64,000 nucleotides of DNA. Origin: Raphanus sativus (taxonomy: Eukaryota; Streptophyta; Magnoliopsida; Brassicales; Brassicaceae). Shown here one piece after another: positions 52,366 through 63,343 of the stretch. The notes beneath the pieces were generated by a model, which was not told the DNA's origin, did no database searches, and was given only the letters and a program-made list of their open reading frames with translations. Position 1 is the first letter of the stretch; every line of letters starts with the position of its first letter. Where the stretch lies: the NCBI RefSeq assembly GCF_000801105.2, contig NC_079518.1, forward strand, positions 19,138,800-19,202,799. The letters run 5' to 3'. The translations under genes and the position numbers were made by a program.

Positions 52366-54470
52366 ATGTATTCTTCTTGTTGTATCCTCAGCTACGTGCT
52401 GTCCATGATCAGATTCATGCATCCATTGTTTTGTGCTATCCATGATCACATAATCTCCTCTCTTGACCTCAAATCTGTTTTACTTGCAATAAAAGAGACC
52501 AAATCAGCAACTTTAAGGTTTCAAATCGGATTACACTTACCTTGGAAGCCTTGGTGATATGCATTGTTGCTGATCCGTTTGATTATACAGAAGGGACTGT
52601 CAAATTTTTGCAAAAAGAAAGGTTCTCTTTTCTCTTGATGTATTCCTCAAACCTGATTCATAATCACATAACAAGTTAGCACATGAAAATTCATCATAGA
52701 GTAAATCTTATTCAAAATATATCTTTGTTGAGGATGAAGCTAGTGACGTCTTGGTGCTTATCCTGGTCCAAATCAGGTGGTTTGAACTGCTTGTCCTCCT
52801 AGTTTCTTCTTTTGTGCTTTTTCAAGGCTTTTCTGAAATCTGTACTTGGTTCTTTTGACAAAACACGTGGATTATATCTGTGTATTCAGTGATAAGATAA
52901 TCCTTGAAAACATAATTACATACCTCAGCAAGCTCCTCTGGTCGCCATAAGTAAATCTGCAGGCACCCAACCCTATCAGATACACTTATTTCACCACATC
53001 AACCCAAACCGACATGTTTGGCCAGAATGGCAATATCTTGATGATCAGATGGCCATTTCCTGTGTTCTCTAGTTCATTGGATCCATGACTGACTTGGTTT
53101 CATTCTCCAATTGGTTTCATATTGAAACTCTTTTTGAGCTGAGACGTGCAACACCTTATCTTCAACGGATGAGAGATCAACAAAATATTGATGCACTTGA
53201 TTTCTTCTCAATCAGTTTGATCTTGTTATGTGATTCCACAACTCTCCTCCAGGCTCAAATACAATATTTTCCATGCCCAATTCATGTCTTGACAGATCCA
53301 CTGCTATTTTCTTATTCCAAACAAAAGAAGTGATTAGAAAAGTACCCAAGAATGTCTTTTGGAAACCAAACAACCAGATGATTCATCCTCCGAGCTGTCT
53401 TTGGTCTCTGGGTATCTCCTTTTCTACCATGTATTGTTCCAAAGTAACTATGACGTCCTGAATTAGTTCCTCTTCTTTCTGAATGATAGGTGACGGTCCT
53501 TTGGCTTGATCTTCTTGAATAGGTCCAGTCGATTCCAGTTCTACCAAGTTAAGATATGAGACAGCAATGAATGGCTCTTGGTTCTGTGCTTCTAAAGATG
53601 GACATGTTGTTCTGGTCTTTTTGAGTTGTTCCTCCACATCCTTAAACACTTGTGACAACTCCTTGATTTCCTCTTTGTTGAAACAGAATTGTTTATCATC
53701 CATAGATGGTTTAAAAGACTGTTTGTCTTGACTGAAATATGTATTTGTCGTGCAAGATGAACCAAATACAGTGGATGGACGTGATCTGCACCGTCATGTG
53801 GTTTCTGAACCGAGACTGAAAGGTATAGCTTTGTCTCAGATGGCTTGTTGTGTTCAGTGCTCCAATTGTCTCGTTCAAACCTTCTTTGCTGTGGAGTTTC
53901 ATTCCTAATAACAGAGCTGTTCTGCCTCAAACAAGTTTCTTCTTGACTTGTTCTTCTCTGCCTTTGATTCCTCGATTAATGTAATTCTTGGCAAAATGAA
54001 TCAGTTCTGGAATCCATTCTGACAGACATTGCTTCAAGTAATAGCCTTTCATCCTTGCTGAGTTCCTTGGGTTTCCTTTCCTTCTTCATGGTTAGCTGAG
54101 ACACACGAAAACAAAACTCAGTAACTAGTTCTTACAAAATCAAAACACTCAGATATGAACAACTCAGAAATCAGTTTTAATTTTTTTTAATCAATTTCAG
54201 TTGCAGTGACCAGAATAAAAAATAAACCTAAGAGATCACAAAACACAGATTCGATTTTAAGAACCCGGATCAGATGGATCAAAAAACATCAAACCCTTAC
54301 AGATCGTGATCTAAGAAAGATGAACAGCCTAATACTTGAACTAGATAAAAAGATCTTTACTTTAACAGAAGCAAATTCAACAAACACAGATCTGATTTAT
54401 TTTGCTGAGAATTGAAGAGTCAAAAACGAAATATGAGAGAAAGATCAGAAAACTCAATTTTTAGAATGTG
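52366..54470 (-). pseudogene. Interior of element E
   Basis: Minus-strand frames at 54089-53976 (MKKERKPKELSKDE..., a basic gag-like start), 53930-53592 and 53703-53383 (acidic, 106 codons) overlap in different phases. They look like one decayed gag-type gene. No protease or polymerase motif. Confidence 0.4.
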
Positions 54471-54481
54471 CTCTGATACCA
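54471..54481 (-). promoter_or_regulatory. Primer-binding site, element E
   Basis: Minus-strand TGGTATCAGAG, complementary to initiator-Met tRNA, five bases from the LTR end. Confidence 0.7.
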
Positions 54482-54630
54482 CTTAATGTGATCCTAGCCA
54501 ATATCAACACTCTAGAACGGTTGAGAAAGGGTTAGGATTTGCTATACAAATCAAAGACTCAATCAGAAAAGGTTTGTGGATCGCATGGTGACAGGAGGTG
54601 CAGAGAGTCTCTTGATAGTTCGCCTTCTTT

Positions 54631-55084
54631 AAATCCTAAACACTAACCATCAACCCTAAACCCTAAACTCTAAATCGTAAACTCTAAACCCAAAATCTTA
54701 AATCTTAAACTCTAAACCATAGATCGTAAATCCTAAACCCAAAACTCTAATCCAAAAATCATAAATCCTGAACCCTAAATCATAAATACTAAATTCTAAA
54801 CCATGAATTCTAAGCCAAAAACCTTAAACTCTTAACCCTAAACCCATCATCTTTTTGGGTTCGAATTTACAGTTTAGAGTTTTGGGTTTAGAATTTAGAG
54901 TTTTAGGTTTAGAGTTTAGGATTTATAATTTAGGGTTTAGATTTACAATTTAGATTATAGGATTTATGGTTTCTGGTTTATAGTTTTTGGTGTAAGCTTT
55001 AGGGTTTAGATTTTAAGATTATGGTTTATGGTTTAGAATTTTAGATTTAGGGTTTAAGATTTTGGGTTTGTAGTTTTAGAGTTT
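54631..55084. repeat. Degenerate telomere-like repeats in two opposing blocks
   Basis: 54631-54847 is built of CCCTAAA-like heptamers (AACCCTAAACCCTAAACTCTAA), 54857-55084 of TTTAGGG-like ones (GGGTTTAGAATTTAGAG). The blocks are inverted about a centre near 54852. Most units carry one or two changes. Confidence 0.8.
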
Positions 55085-56430
55085 TGCATACGTCGTTAAT
55101 GTCGGTGTTGTTACAGAAGTCAATATTTTGCGTGAAAGTCTTAAGGTGGAGCCCATATCATTATTTATCACAATATAACTTGTCGAATTCTTAATCTATA
55201 TAAAAAAGTGTATTGCCTTCATTTGTAAACTAGGTGTTTTACCTCCATATGTGGGTATAATCGTTTTACTAATAGTTATTAATATATGTATTATGATTTA
55301 AATATCATGATAACTTATTCTCTATATTCTTAATCATATTAGTTTTTTCGATTTTTATTTCGGTTGTCTCTTTAACACAAAGGAAATCTATAAAAATATG
55401 AGACCATAAAAACATTATCACATATCAAATATTCCACAGAATAAATTAAAGTAAAAATGTGAACTTTTACTCTCTCTTAATCTGCTTTGTATTTTTTTGA
55501 ACCAGAAACATGTATTAAATTATCAAAAAACACTAAAACACACAAAATCCAACTAAGAACAAAATAAATAAAAATTAAATAAAAACTAGAGTTCGTGTAT
55601 AATTTAGAAGAAAAACATTTTTAAACTAATTGAGATAATGACAATATTTTCAATTGGTTTACTTGATCAATATATACATTGACGTCTTAATATTTCATAA
55701 GTTTACTTTTAACAAAAAAAATTAGATAATGATAGTTTTATTACTAAATTTAATTTATGGTTAATTACATAATGATAAATGTAATTATTAATTAAATATA
55801 TATATCTATTTTTCCGTTTGAGAAACTAAACCACGAAATATATATTCACAACATGATTATATGGGTAACTCTCTAAACTAGATATCAAAGTATATTTTTC
55901 TTATAAATTAAACAGTAATAAAACATACATGAACAGAAGTAATTAAGAATACCTAATTCATAATTACAAACTCCATGTAACAAAACCGATTTGCTCCTAG
56001 TATTTCAAACTCAAAAAGAAGAAGAACATAAAACTCCAACAAAAAAAAAACAAATATCAAAAGTACATAAATATGGATTTCAAAAAAAAAAATCGAGACA
56101 ACTTGAAATGAATGAGAAAAATGAAACTATAGAGTTTAAAACATTTTACATTATATGAAAATAAGAATTGGTCCTAACTTGTTTAAAATAATTATAATTG
56201 TAATTCGAATTAGAAAGTTTGAAATAGTTATGTTATTTAAATTAATAAATTATTGATTTAAACTAAAAACTAATAAGAATCTTGTGAAAGTTAAAATAAT
56301 TATAATCATAATTCCAATTAGACTGGCTGGCGGAGTATTGTTTCAGCTAGATCTCTGTTAAGCAAAAGACTAATTAAAAGGGTGGGAACAAGTACATCTA
56401 TCTCCGTATGGAATAATCTCTGGCTCCCAA
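55085..56430. other. AT-rich intergenic sequence
   Basis: No gene, element end or repeat recognised, apart from A-rich runs near 56040-56090. Confidence 0.55.
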
Positions 56431-57742
56431 TGATATACCATGATTTTTATCCACTTTTAGGCATGGTATATTGGTATTTTAGGATATATTATATTCATTC
56501 TTGGGTCTATATTGCATATTTATAGGTACATGAGTTAACGGAAGAAAGATGATGATTTGGAGCATTTTAGAGCATTTTAGAGATTACACCCGACAAGGAC
56601 CATATCGACTACTCGAGGTCGATAAGGAGAGACACGCGTCGATCGATGTACAGTCAGTACTATCGATCGACACTTAGCCACATAAGCCCACATTTGGTCA
56701 CAGTCGACTTGAAGCCCAAGACACCATCTATTTACCATAATTCTCCTGACATGTTTTAACCTAATTATTCTACTATTTAAGTCTTGCCTATGTGTTTTGA
56801 CAGACAACGGTTTTTCTAATATAGCTTTTAGTTTCATAGTTTTGGTGAGAGAGAGAGTTGTCAAATCTGAGAGCATTCTTGAACACCATTTATTTATCTA
56901 TTCTATTTACATAGCTTTTTATGATTTTGTCTATATCTTACTTGGCTATGTCTGAGTAGACACCTTTGTTAGATTTGAGGTTCAAATAGGTACGAGGGAT
57001 TAGCCCAAAATATGATTACCTGAGCATGTGATATTCATCTTAGAAAGTCATGCTTAATGCTTGTGTAGGAGTAGCTAAGCTACACATGAATACAAAGATA
57101 CATTCCTTGGATCTATCTTCTTTGAGCCAGCAGTTTACCTGGAACAAGCGACAGCTGACTGGGTGATTTTTTGGTGAACTGTATTCAACCTACGATCGGT
57201 AAAGCTTGCTAGTAGCGCATCGATCGATACTCCTATAGAGTGACCGATCGATAGACGCGGGGTAAATGACAATCAATATAGTCAACAGCATATCAATCAA
57301 TACATGCACAACAAGTCGATCGATGCATGCGACATAATATCGATCGATACTTAATCTATGACCCGCCAGGGCGTGTTCATCGGTTCTAGTAATAGATGGT
57401 CTCAACGACAGTTGGGCTATTGTTTAGTTGGGTTCTTTAATATCATGCAAGCATTTCACATAGGAATCATACCTCTATAATCCTGATAACTTGAATAGTA
57501 ACCTTAGATCTAACTCTTTTAAATCATACTAGTTAACCCATCCAATCATCTTGAGTAATTGTCCTGCTCAAACCAATTTCCTTGTTACTTTTATTTCATT
57601 GCACTAATAATAATCTTCAGCCTAGCTTAGTTATAATAAGATCTATTGATTCCTCAGCTCCTTGTGGATTCGATCCCTAAGTATTACAATTGACCTCTTT
57701 TGATGAGAGTAATATTGCTATAGGGTAATTTGAGCAAGTATA
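56431..57742 (+). repeat. 5' LTR of copy G
   Basis: About 1.3 kb, right end near GAGCAAGTATA. Octamer pairs at 56639/56663, 57220/57244 and 57316/57340, all 24 bp apart. Confidence 0.78.
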
Positions 57743-57750
57743 AAATTTGG

Positions 57751-57822
57751 AAGCAAGGAAAACAAGGAAATATTCAGGTGCATGCCCAGCATAACCAGAA
57801 GCAAGGAAAACAAGGAATTATT
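57751..57822 (+). repeat. Short direct repeat replacing the primer site of copy G
   Basis: AAGCAAGGAAAACAAGGAA occurs at 57751 and again at 57799 inside the gag start. The tRNA-Asp site expected here is gone. Confidence 0.65.
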
Positions 57823-58764
57823 GTCTGCTGACCCCGCTGCTTTGGAACGTTCAATCCGCAAACAGATCCGTTCCGCATCGATCAATACACCTACCTGTGC
57901 ATCGACCGATTCTCATCGCCAACCGTCTACCGAGTTTCAGTCACCGTCGAGCGATACCAGTTCACCGACATCGATCGATCTCACTCTGACATCCGTCGAT
58001 ACTATTCCATCCACATCGACCAATACTTTTCAGTACCCGTCGACTCACATCTTTCATCTGACATCGACTGATACCGCATCTCGCGCATCGATCGATACTG
58101 AGAACAGGTCGCGACTTTGATACTCCGAGCGGACGAACATGGAAACCCGCGTGACCAAGATGGTCACCTGCGTAATGCAGCAGGTCAAAAGATTAATGAT
58201 CAGGGGATCACAATCCTTGATCTAGAAGCTGCTGCAGCTGCTTCTCAAGCTGCAGAAGAGGCCACCAGAAACAGATCATTGGCTGGCTGACTACAACCGT
58301 CCTGATCAATACTACGCCAAGAGATCTGCAATCCGCCCTCCAGAGATTCAGAGGACCGATTTTGAGGTGAAGCCTATCTACTACACACTTGTAGGACATA
58401 TACCCTACAGTGGAGCACCTAACGAGCATCTTATGGACCATCTAGAGAGGTACGAGGATCTCATATCGGTTGTCAAAGCCAATGGAATACCAGCTGATTA
58501 CCTACTTTGCAAGCTTTTTAAGCACTCTCTTACTGGAGAAGCTTTGCAATTGCTTAAGCAACTATCACCAGGATCTCTTACATTCTGGAATGACATCAAG
58601 AATGCTTTCTTGATCAACTTCTTTGATGAAGCACGCACAGAAGACTTGATAACCAAGACTTCTACCTTCAAATAGAAGTCTGCAGAACCTTTCAAACGCT
58701 GTTGGGTCCGTTTCAAGACCTACCAAAGAGATTGCCCACACCATGGATTCAACCAAGTGTAGCT
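57782..58764 (+). pseudogene. gag of copy G
   Basis: ATG 57782 (MPSITRSKENKELL), then at least nine degenerate S-x-D octapeptides (57878 to 58088, mostly 24-bp steps) to a TGA at 58118-58120. The capsid region resumes at 58367 (HLMDHLERYEDLI, LLCKLFKHSLTGEALQLLKQL, FINDIKNAF-like) with a TAG at 58673-58675, ending at DCPHHGFNQ where element H begins. Not functional. Confidence 0.78.
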
Positions 58765-59530
58765 TGTTAGGGTATTTTTGTGTAGGATCGTTTTAGCACT
58801 ATGGAACACTAGAGGATTTGTATGAAAGAAAGAGAAATCGTAAATTAGAAGATGTTATTGAGTGTTTGAATCGGGACTAGAATGTTTGGGTGTATAAACC
58901 CTAGTCTTTGTCGCCTAAACTCTAATCTTCTAGTCTCCAAAAGTCGATCTTAGGTGTTTAAACCTTTATTGGTTATTTGAATCTCGTTTGGGTGTTGAAC
59001 CCGGGTTTGATTCAAATGGTAAGGATTGTTTTGCCACTTGTGCTAGTGGATCCCTTATTCTAGGGTTTGGGCTCCCCATTTGTAATTGTAGATGTCGGCT
59101 TCAAGTAATAGAACTCTTCCATAATCGGAAAAATGGAAGTTTCCCCTTAGGTGGAGATTTTTATTTTGCTCCAAGGGGTCGGTCCGATCTAGGGGTTCGG
59201 ACCTAAGGCAGGGGTTGGTCCCTGGTTCCTTCTTGAGCAAGGGTCCGGAAATCGAGGACCTATCTGGAAGCTGGAGAAAACTTATGTCTGGATACTTTTC
59301 CCCAATAGTTTGCCCCTTATTCCTTGATTTGCTCGTGGAAATCAAGGGATAACATGTGCTTCTTGAGCCTTGGTAGTTTTCTCCTTGGGACGGAGCATCT
59401 CTTGGGTACCTTATCTTCTTGCAGTGGGTCAGGCCGGGACCTTAGCTGGAAGCTATGATTCGGGAAGGCCTTGAATTTCTCGACCCAATTGCTAAAAGAT
59501 CATTCGGATCGTCCATAACTGCTATAATCT
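58765..59530 (-). repeat. Presumed 3' LTR of element H
   Basis: Starts at the junction with copy G. The inner boundary cannot be placed because the partner LTR is outside the window; 59530 is a guess. Confidence 0.4.
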
Positions 59531-59699
59531 TCCTTCTTGGATCTTACTTTCCCTTTTGAAGATCACGTCTTTACTCCAGGAGATCCAGGGAGCGGGGTTC
59601 TTTTGAATTCGAATTTCCCGAGCCCAGTCTTGGGAACTCCGAGATCTCGGATCGGCGGATTTTCCGAGGAGAACGCCCAACAGCTCTCTTTCGTTTTCA

Positions 59700-59707
59700 T
59701 ATATATA
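59700..59707 (+). promoter_or_regulatory. Putative TATA box of the antisense gene
   Basis: TATATATA about 80 bp upstream of the proposed ATG at 59780. Confidence 0.4.
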
Positions 59708-59779
59708 CTCTCGTCTTCGTGTAACATCTCCTTATTCTCGAATCTTGCCACTTCTCGTGCTAACTCCCGAAGCTTTTCA

Positions 59780-61608
59780 ATGGCAGAAGTAAACGAGTCG
59801 GAGAAGAGAGCGAACTCCTTGTCGTCTGGATCCAGCAGCCCACCGCCACGTCATGATACAAACGTACAAAATCCTTTGTCCCCAGCTCCCTTATCGTTTG
59901 TTTCTTCGGGATCTCCGCAAGTGGGCCCCGCATCAACAGTTAGAGAGGATGAGCTATGCGATTGGCGAGAAAGGTATTCGCTTCCTTCTTCCGTTGTCCT
60001 TTGCATTCCTAGATTATTAGAACGTGCTTCCGGTGGTATGCCTGAGAAGATTTCTATTTATGAGGCTTTCTTCGAATCGGGCTTCAGAGGTGATGTACCA
60101 TCGTTGATATCGAGTCTCTGCAACTACTTTCATATCTCTCCATCTCAGCTTAATCCTCCAGCTTGGCGCATCCTTATAGCCATCCAAAACCTCGGAGATG
60201 AAGAGGATATGGCTTTTGGAGTTAATGAAGTACTCTTTGCCTATCATCTGGCTCCGATCAATGGGCATGAGGGCATTTTCATCTTCGTCCAATATCTGGG
60301 CTTCCCATAGTTGAGGAGCTTCCCAAGACCAACCGCAAGGGACTGGCTTTTGTGAAGAAATGGCCAGAAAAGATACGTTTTCGTGATTCTCCCAGGATCT
60401 CATTATCGATGGAACTTCGTACGTAAGAGGTTTTAGCAGGCGCTCTTTTTACGAGTTCCGATAACGGAACCTATCTGATTTGCATTCTCTTTTTCTTCCA
60501 GAGAGAACTCACTCAGCTCCTGCCGAGGGTGAATGCAATGTTCTTCAGGCACGGAAGCTTCCCCTTGAGCAACGCCGCATAATCCACCTTCTCAGTCCAG
60601 AGGTGTTGCGCCGTAGCAAGTTATGGGGTAAGTTATCTCTTCGCGACTTATAGGGATTTCCATCTCGTATAATAAATCACGGAATATCCATTCTCAGAAG
60701 ACACAAGAGAAGGAAATCCAGAAGATCCGATAGTAGCTTTTAAGAAGGCCACAGATGCTATATCGGCAAGGAGGGATTCGTCCAGCAGGAATGATTCGGG
60801 TGATGGAGCTGCGACTGTCGGTAATAAGCACAGGATGATAAGGAGGAGTAACGATTCCTCTCCATCTCGAGGTGGCAGGCCTAGGGAAGGTGTAAGTACG
60901 CGCTCTCAACGACCGTCATTGACCGGATATTCGTCCAGGGGGTTGTCTGACGTGCTGGCTGATTTGAATACAAACATATTCGCACGGATGCAGGCTCTTC
61001 CCCTGGACAAGGACTCCTCTGAGATTATTCAGCAGGTTCAGGGCGAACTCCTCAGGTAAGAAACAAATATGACCTTGTATTATGAATCCGCAGTTTATGA
61101 GACTTGTTTTCCTACGCAGGTCCTCTCTCATTTGCATCATCTGAAGGACCGAATAGCGGAGGAAGGTTCGTCAATGAATCGAGACGATGTTTCAGAGTTA
61201 TCCCGTCAATTATCTGAGGAGAAAAGTAGGCATGTTGCGAAGGAACTGGAGCTGAGGGACCTTCAAGCGAAGATCCGGGCCATTGTGGGTTCGGTAGAAA
61301 TTGCTTTGGCTGAATCGCTTCAATTAAGCCGAGAGAAGCAGGAGTTGGAGAAGACTATCGTTGAACTTCAAACAGAGGCGGAGACTTCGAAAAACATGAT
61401 GACTATGGCTGTGAACGGTGCCAGGATCATCGCCCGTTGGGAAGTAATGAGAGAATGGCTCAAAGGACAGGCCCAGAAATGGAACTTGCGCAAGGAGTTC
61501 TCTCAGTACAAAACAGTTGTTCTGGCTGAGGCGGAATTCAAGGGTACAAAACCTCCTTCCTTTGAAGACGAACCAGCCATTCCTTCGTCTAGGCGTGGCA
61601 GGTCCTAG
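59780..61608 (+). CDS. Antisense extra ORF of element H (Transposase_28-like, coiled coil)
   Basis: Proposed start MAEVNESEKRANS, serine-rich to about residue 70. A domain follows, resembling the 'putative gypsy type transposon' family (Pfam Transposase_28): YEAFFESGFRG ... LCNYFHISPSQLNPPAWRILIAIQNL. Canonical-looking introns are at 60423-60501 and 60628-60697 (GTAAG ... CAG); a third starts at 61036 or 61056 and ends at 61119. The last exon (61120-61608) is a long coiled coil (LSRQLSEEKSRHVAKELELRD ... EKQELEKTIVELQTE). One phase break occurs near 60300 (an in-frame TAG at 60308-60310), and only the weaker donor at 61036 keeps the last junction open. Function of such proteins is unknown. 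It lies antisense to the host element, downstream of pol. Confidence 0.6.
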
Positions 61609-62159
61609 AGGATATCCGAATTCCTTCTTGTAATAGCGACCCTGCGTGGTCCGCCCTTACTAAAACAATGTTTTTATATGCTTTCCTGGTCCCTTGAATT
61701 TTAATGATTTTATCGCTGAATAATATCTATTGTTTTTGTTGCCTTCTGCCCTGTTCGTCTTTTGATCGGAATGGTTCATAGGACCTTTGAGCACAATCTC
61801 CTAGGCGGAGTTTTAGGGTCTAGGACTGGGATCCTGTTGTTGCACCAACAGCTCAGGGGTCTGGCCCTTGTCGAGCAAACGTCGTATCTCCAGAATACGA
61901 GGACGTCTAGGTAGACTTGTAGATTCGCGGGAAGGGATGGACCCTTGGAAGGGCTAGAGCCTCGTGAGGGTCGGACCCTTGTAATGGTTGACCCCTTGGA
62001 CGGGTATCAGTGTCTAGGACCTGGATCCTGTTAGTAAACTGACTGAACCCTGAAATGATTAGAAAAGCGTTAGACCTTGTAATCCATTATTAAAAACCTG
62101 AGTTTTAGATTTGGAATTAAAGATACTTTCTTAGAACCCTAGAGTTCTAGCTTGGTTTG

Positions 62160-62610
62160 AACCCTAAGATTCTTGAGCCCTAGAACCCGGAAGTTCTTAA
62201 GGCCTTGAACCCTAAGGTCCCTTACCTAGGCCCGAAAGCCATTTTATTGAACCCGGAGGTTTGCTCATTGAACCCAGAGGTTTCTGAGTGTTAAACCCTA
62301 TGGATACCTCGAACCCGGAGGTTGATGCTTTTGAACCCTGAGGTTCTTGGCAAACCCGAATGTTGGTATTTGGATTCAAAGATCCTTGAATCCTGAGGTT
62401 CTTACTAGATCCGAAGATCAGTTAGACCCGAAGGCCCTTGATCGACCCTTAGGTGATCTAGAATCCGGAGATTCCTTACAGACTTGGAGGTTGTATTGAA
62501 CCCTGAGGCTCTTTTATAGACCCTGAGGCCGTACTGAACCCGGAGGTTACTATATAGACCCTGAGGCCCTACTGAACCCTGAGGTTCGTCATAGACACTG
62601 AGGCCGTATG
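62160..62610. repeat. Minisatellite of AACCCKGAGGTT units in element H
   Basis: Over 15 degenerate units of about 17-22 bp around GAACCC(G/T)GAGGTT, itself nearly self-complementary. Toward the right end they form 38-bp dimers (units at 62498, 62519, 62536, 62557, 62574, 62594). Confidence 0.75.
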
Positions 62611-63343
62611 CGTTATGGGATGTTTGTGATCGTATTCTGCTCCCCATGGGGGAACAACTACCGATCTAATATTGAGAAACCGCACTCTGCCACCCGGAGG
62701 TATAGGCCACTCTCGTGAATCTCAATGTTGCACTCTACCTTTCTGCAGAAAAGGTCACGCTCAGACTTACTGTGGTCTGGCGTGGGCCTGCCCCGCGGAG
62801 CGACTTCACACCAGACACACTACTGTCCATGTCTGGATAAGTATTAAATTTTGGTGCTAACCGGTATTTTCGCACATTTGCTCACTGCATATCTGCCGTC
62901 AGCATCTGATTACAGTACTTTGCAGTGTACGTCATGCCCTCTGTGTGTATTTAGCTCGTAGCGTCTTTAACAAAGGGTTTGGGTAGCACTAGTACGGTGG
63001 TCCCCACGTAACTTTTGGACTTATAGTCTTCACGCAGGGCCCAAGGTGCAGACAATGTAATAGGGTTGATCAGACCCGTTCCTTATATGTCGTACACCCA
63101 TGTGAGTAGTCTCACTAGTATATATAGGGTTTGCTGAGATCTAGGATCCCTTAGGACCTGACCTAGCTAGTATGCCCCTTTAAGTACATTGGAGTTCCTA
63201 TAACCCCTGTAATCGTAACTAATAATGTATTTTATTAGCTTAGTCCGGAGACGTTATCGCATACATAGGAGTAGGAAACCAGTGTACTTAAATATACCAT
63301 AATAATAGTAGGAGTATATAAAGCTTGATCTGGGGACCTTACT
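62611..63343. other. Noncoding spacer of element H
   Basis: No convincing frame on either strand. Confidence 0.5.

Larger units (their letters stand above)
49253..54630 (-). mobile_element. Degraded LTR retrotransposon, element E
   Basis: About 150 bp starting at 49253 and at 54487 match each other (GATCCTAGC ... GAACGGTTGAGAAAGG). A minus-strand initiator-Met primer site (54471-54481) abuts the right copy, so these are its LTR ends. The left LTR runs to about 52365 once the CACTA insertion is removed (about 650 bp); the right LTR is truncated by the telomere-like repeats. The 2.1-kb interior has only short frames. Confidence 0.6.
56431..58764 (+). mobile_element. Diverged Athila-like relative, copy G (partial)
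   Basis: LTR with the same TGATATACCATG start as copies A and B, followed by a gag of the same family. Cut at 58764 by element H, so the remainder must lie beyond the window. Considerably diverged from A and B. Confidence 0.8.

Noticed and set aside
54206..54415. 69-codon plus-strand frame near the element E primer site
   Set aside because: Lies in the leader on the opposite strand; no domain and AT-rich.
54631..55084. Head-to-head telomere fusion
   Set aside because: A fusion would read TTTAGGG then CCCTAAA; here the order is the reverse and the units are highly degenerate.
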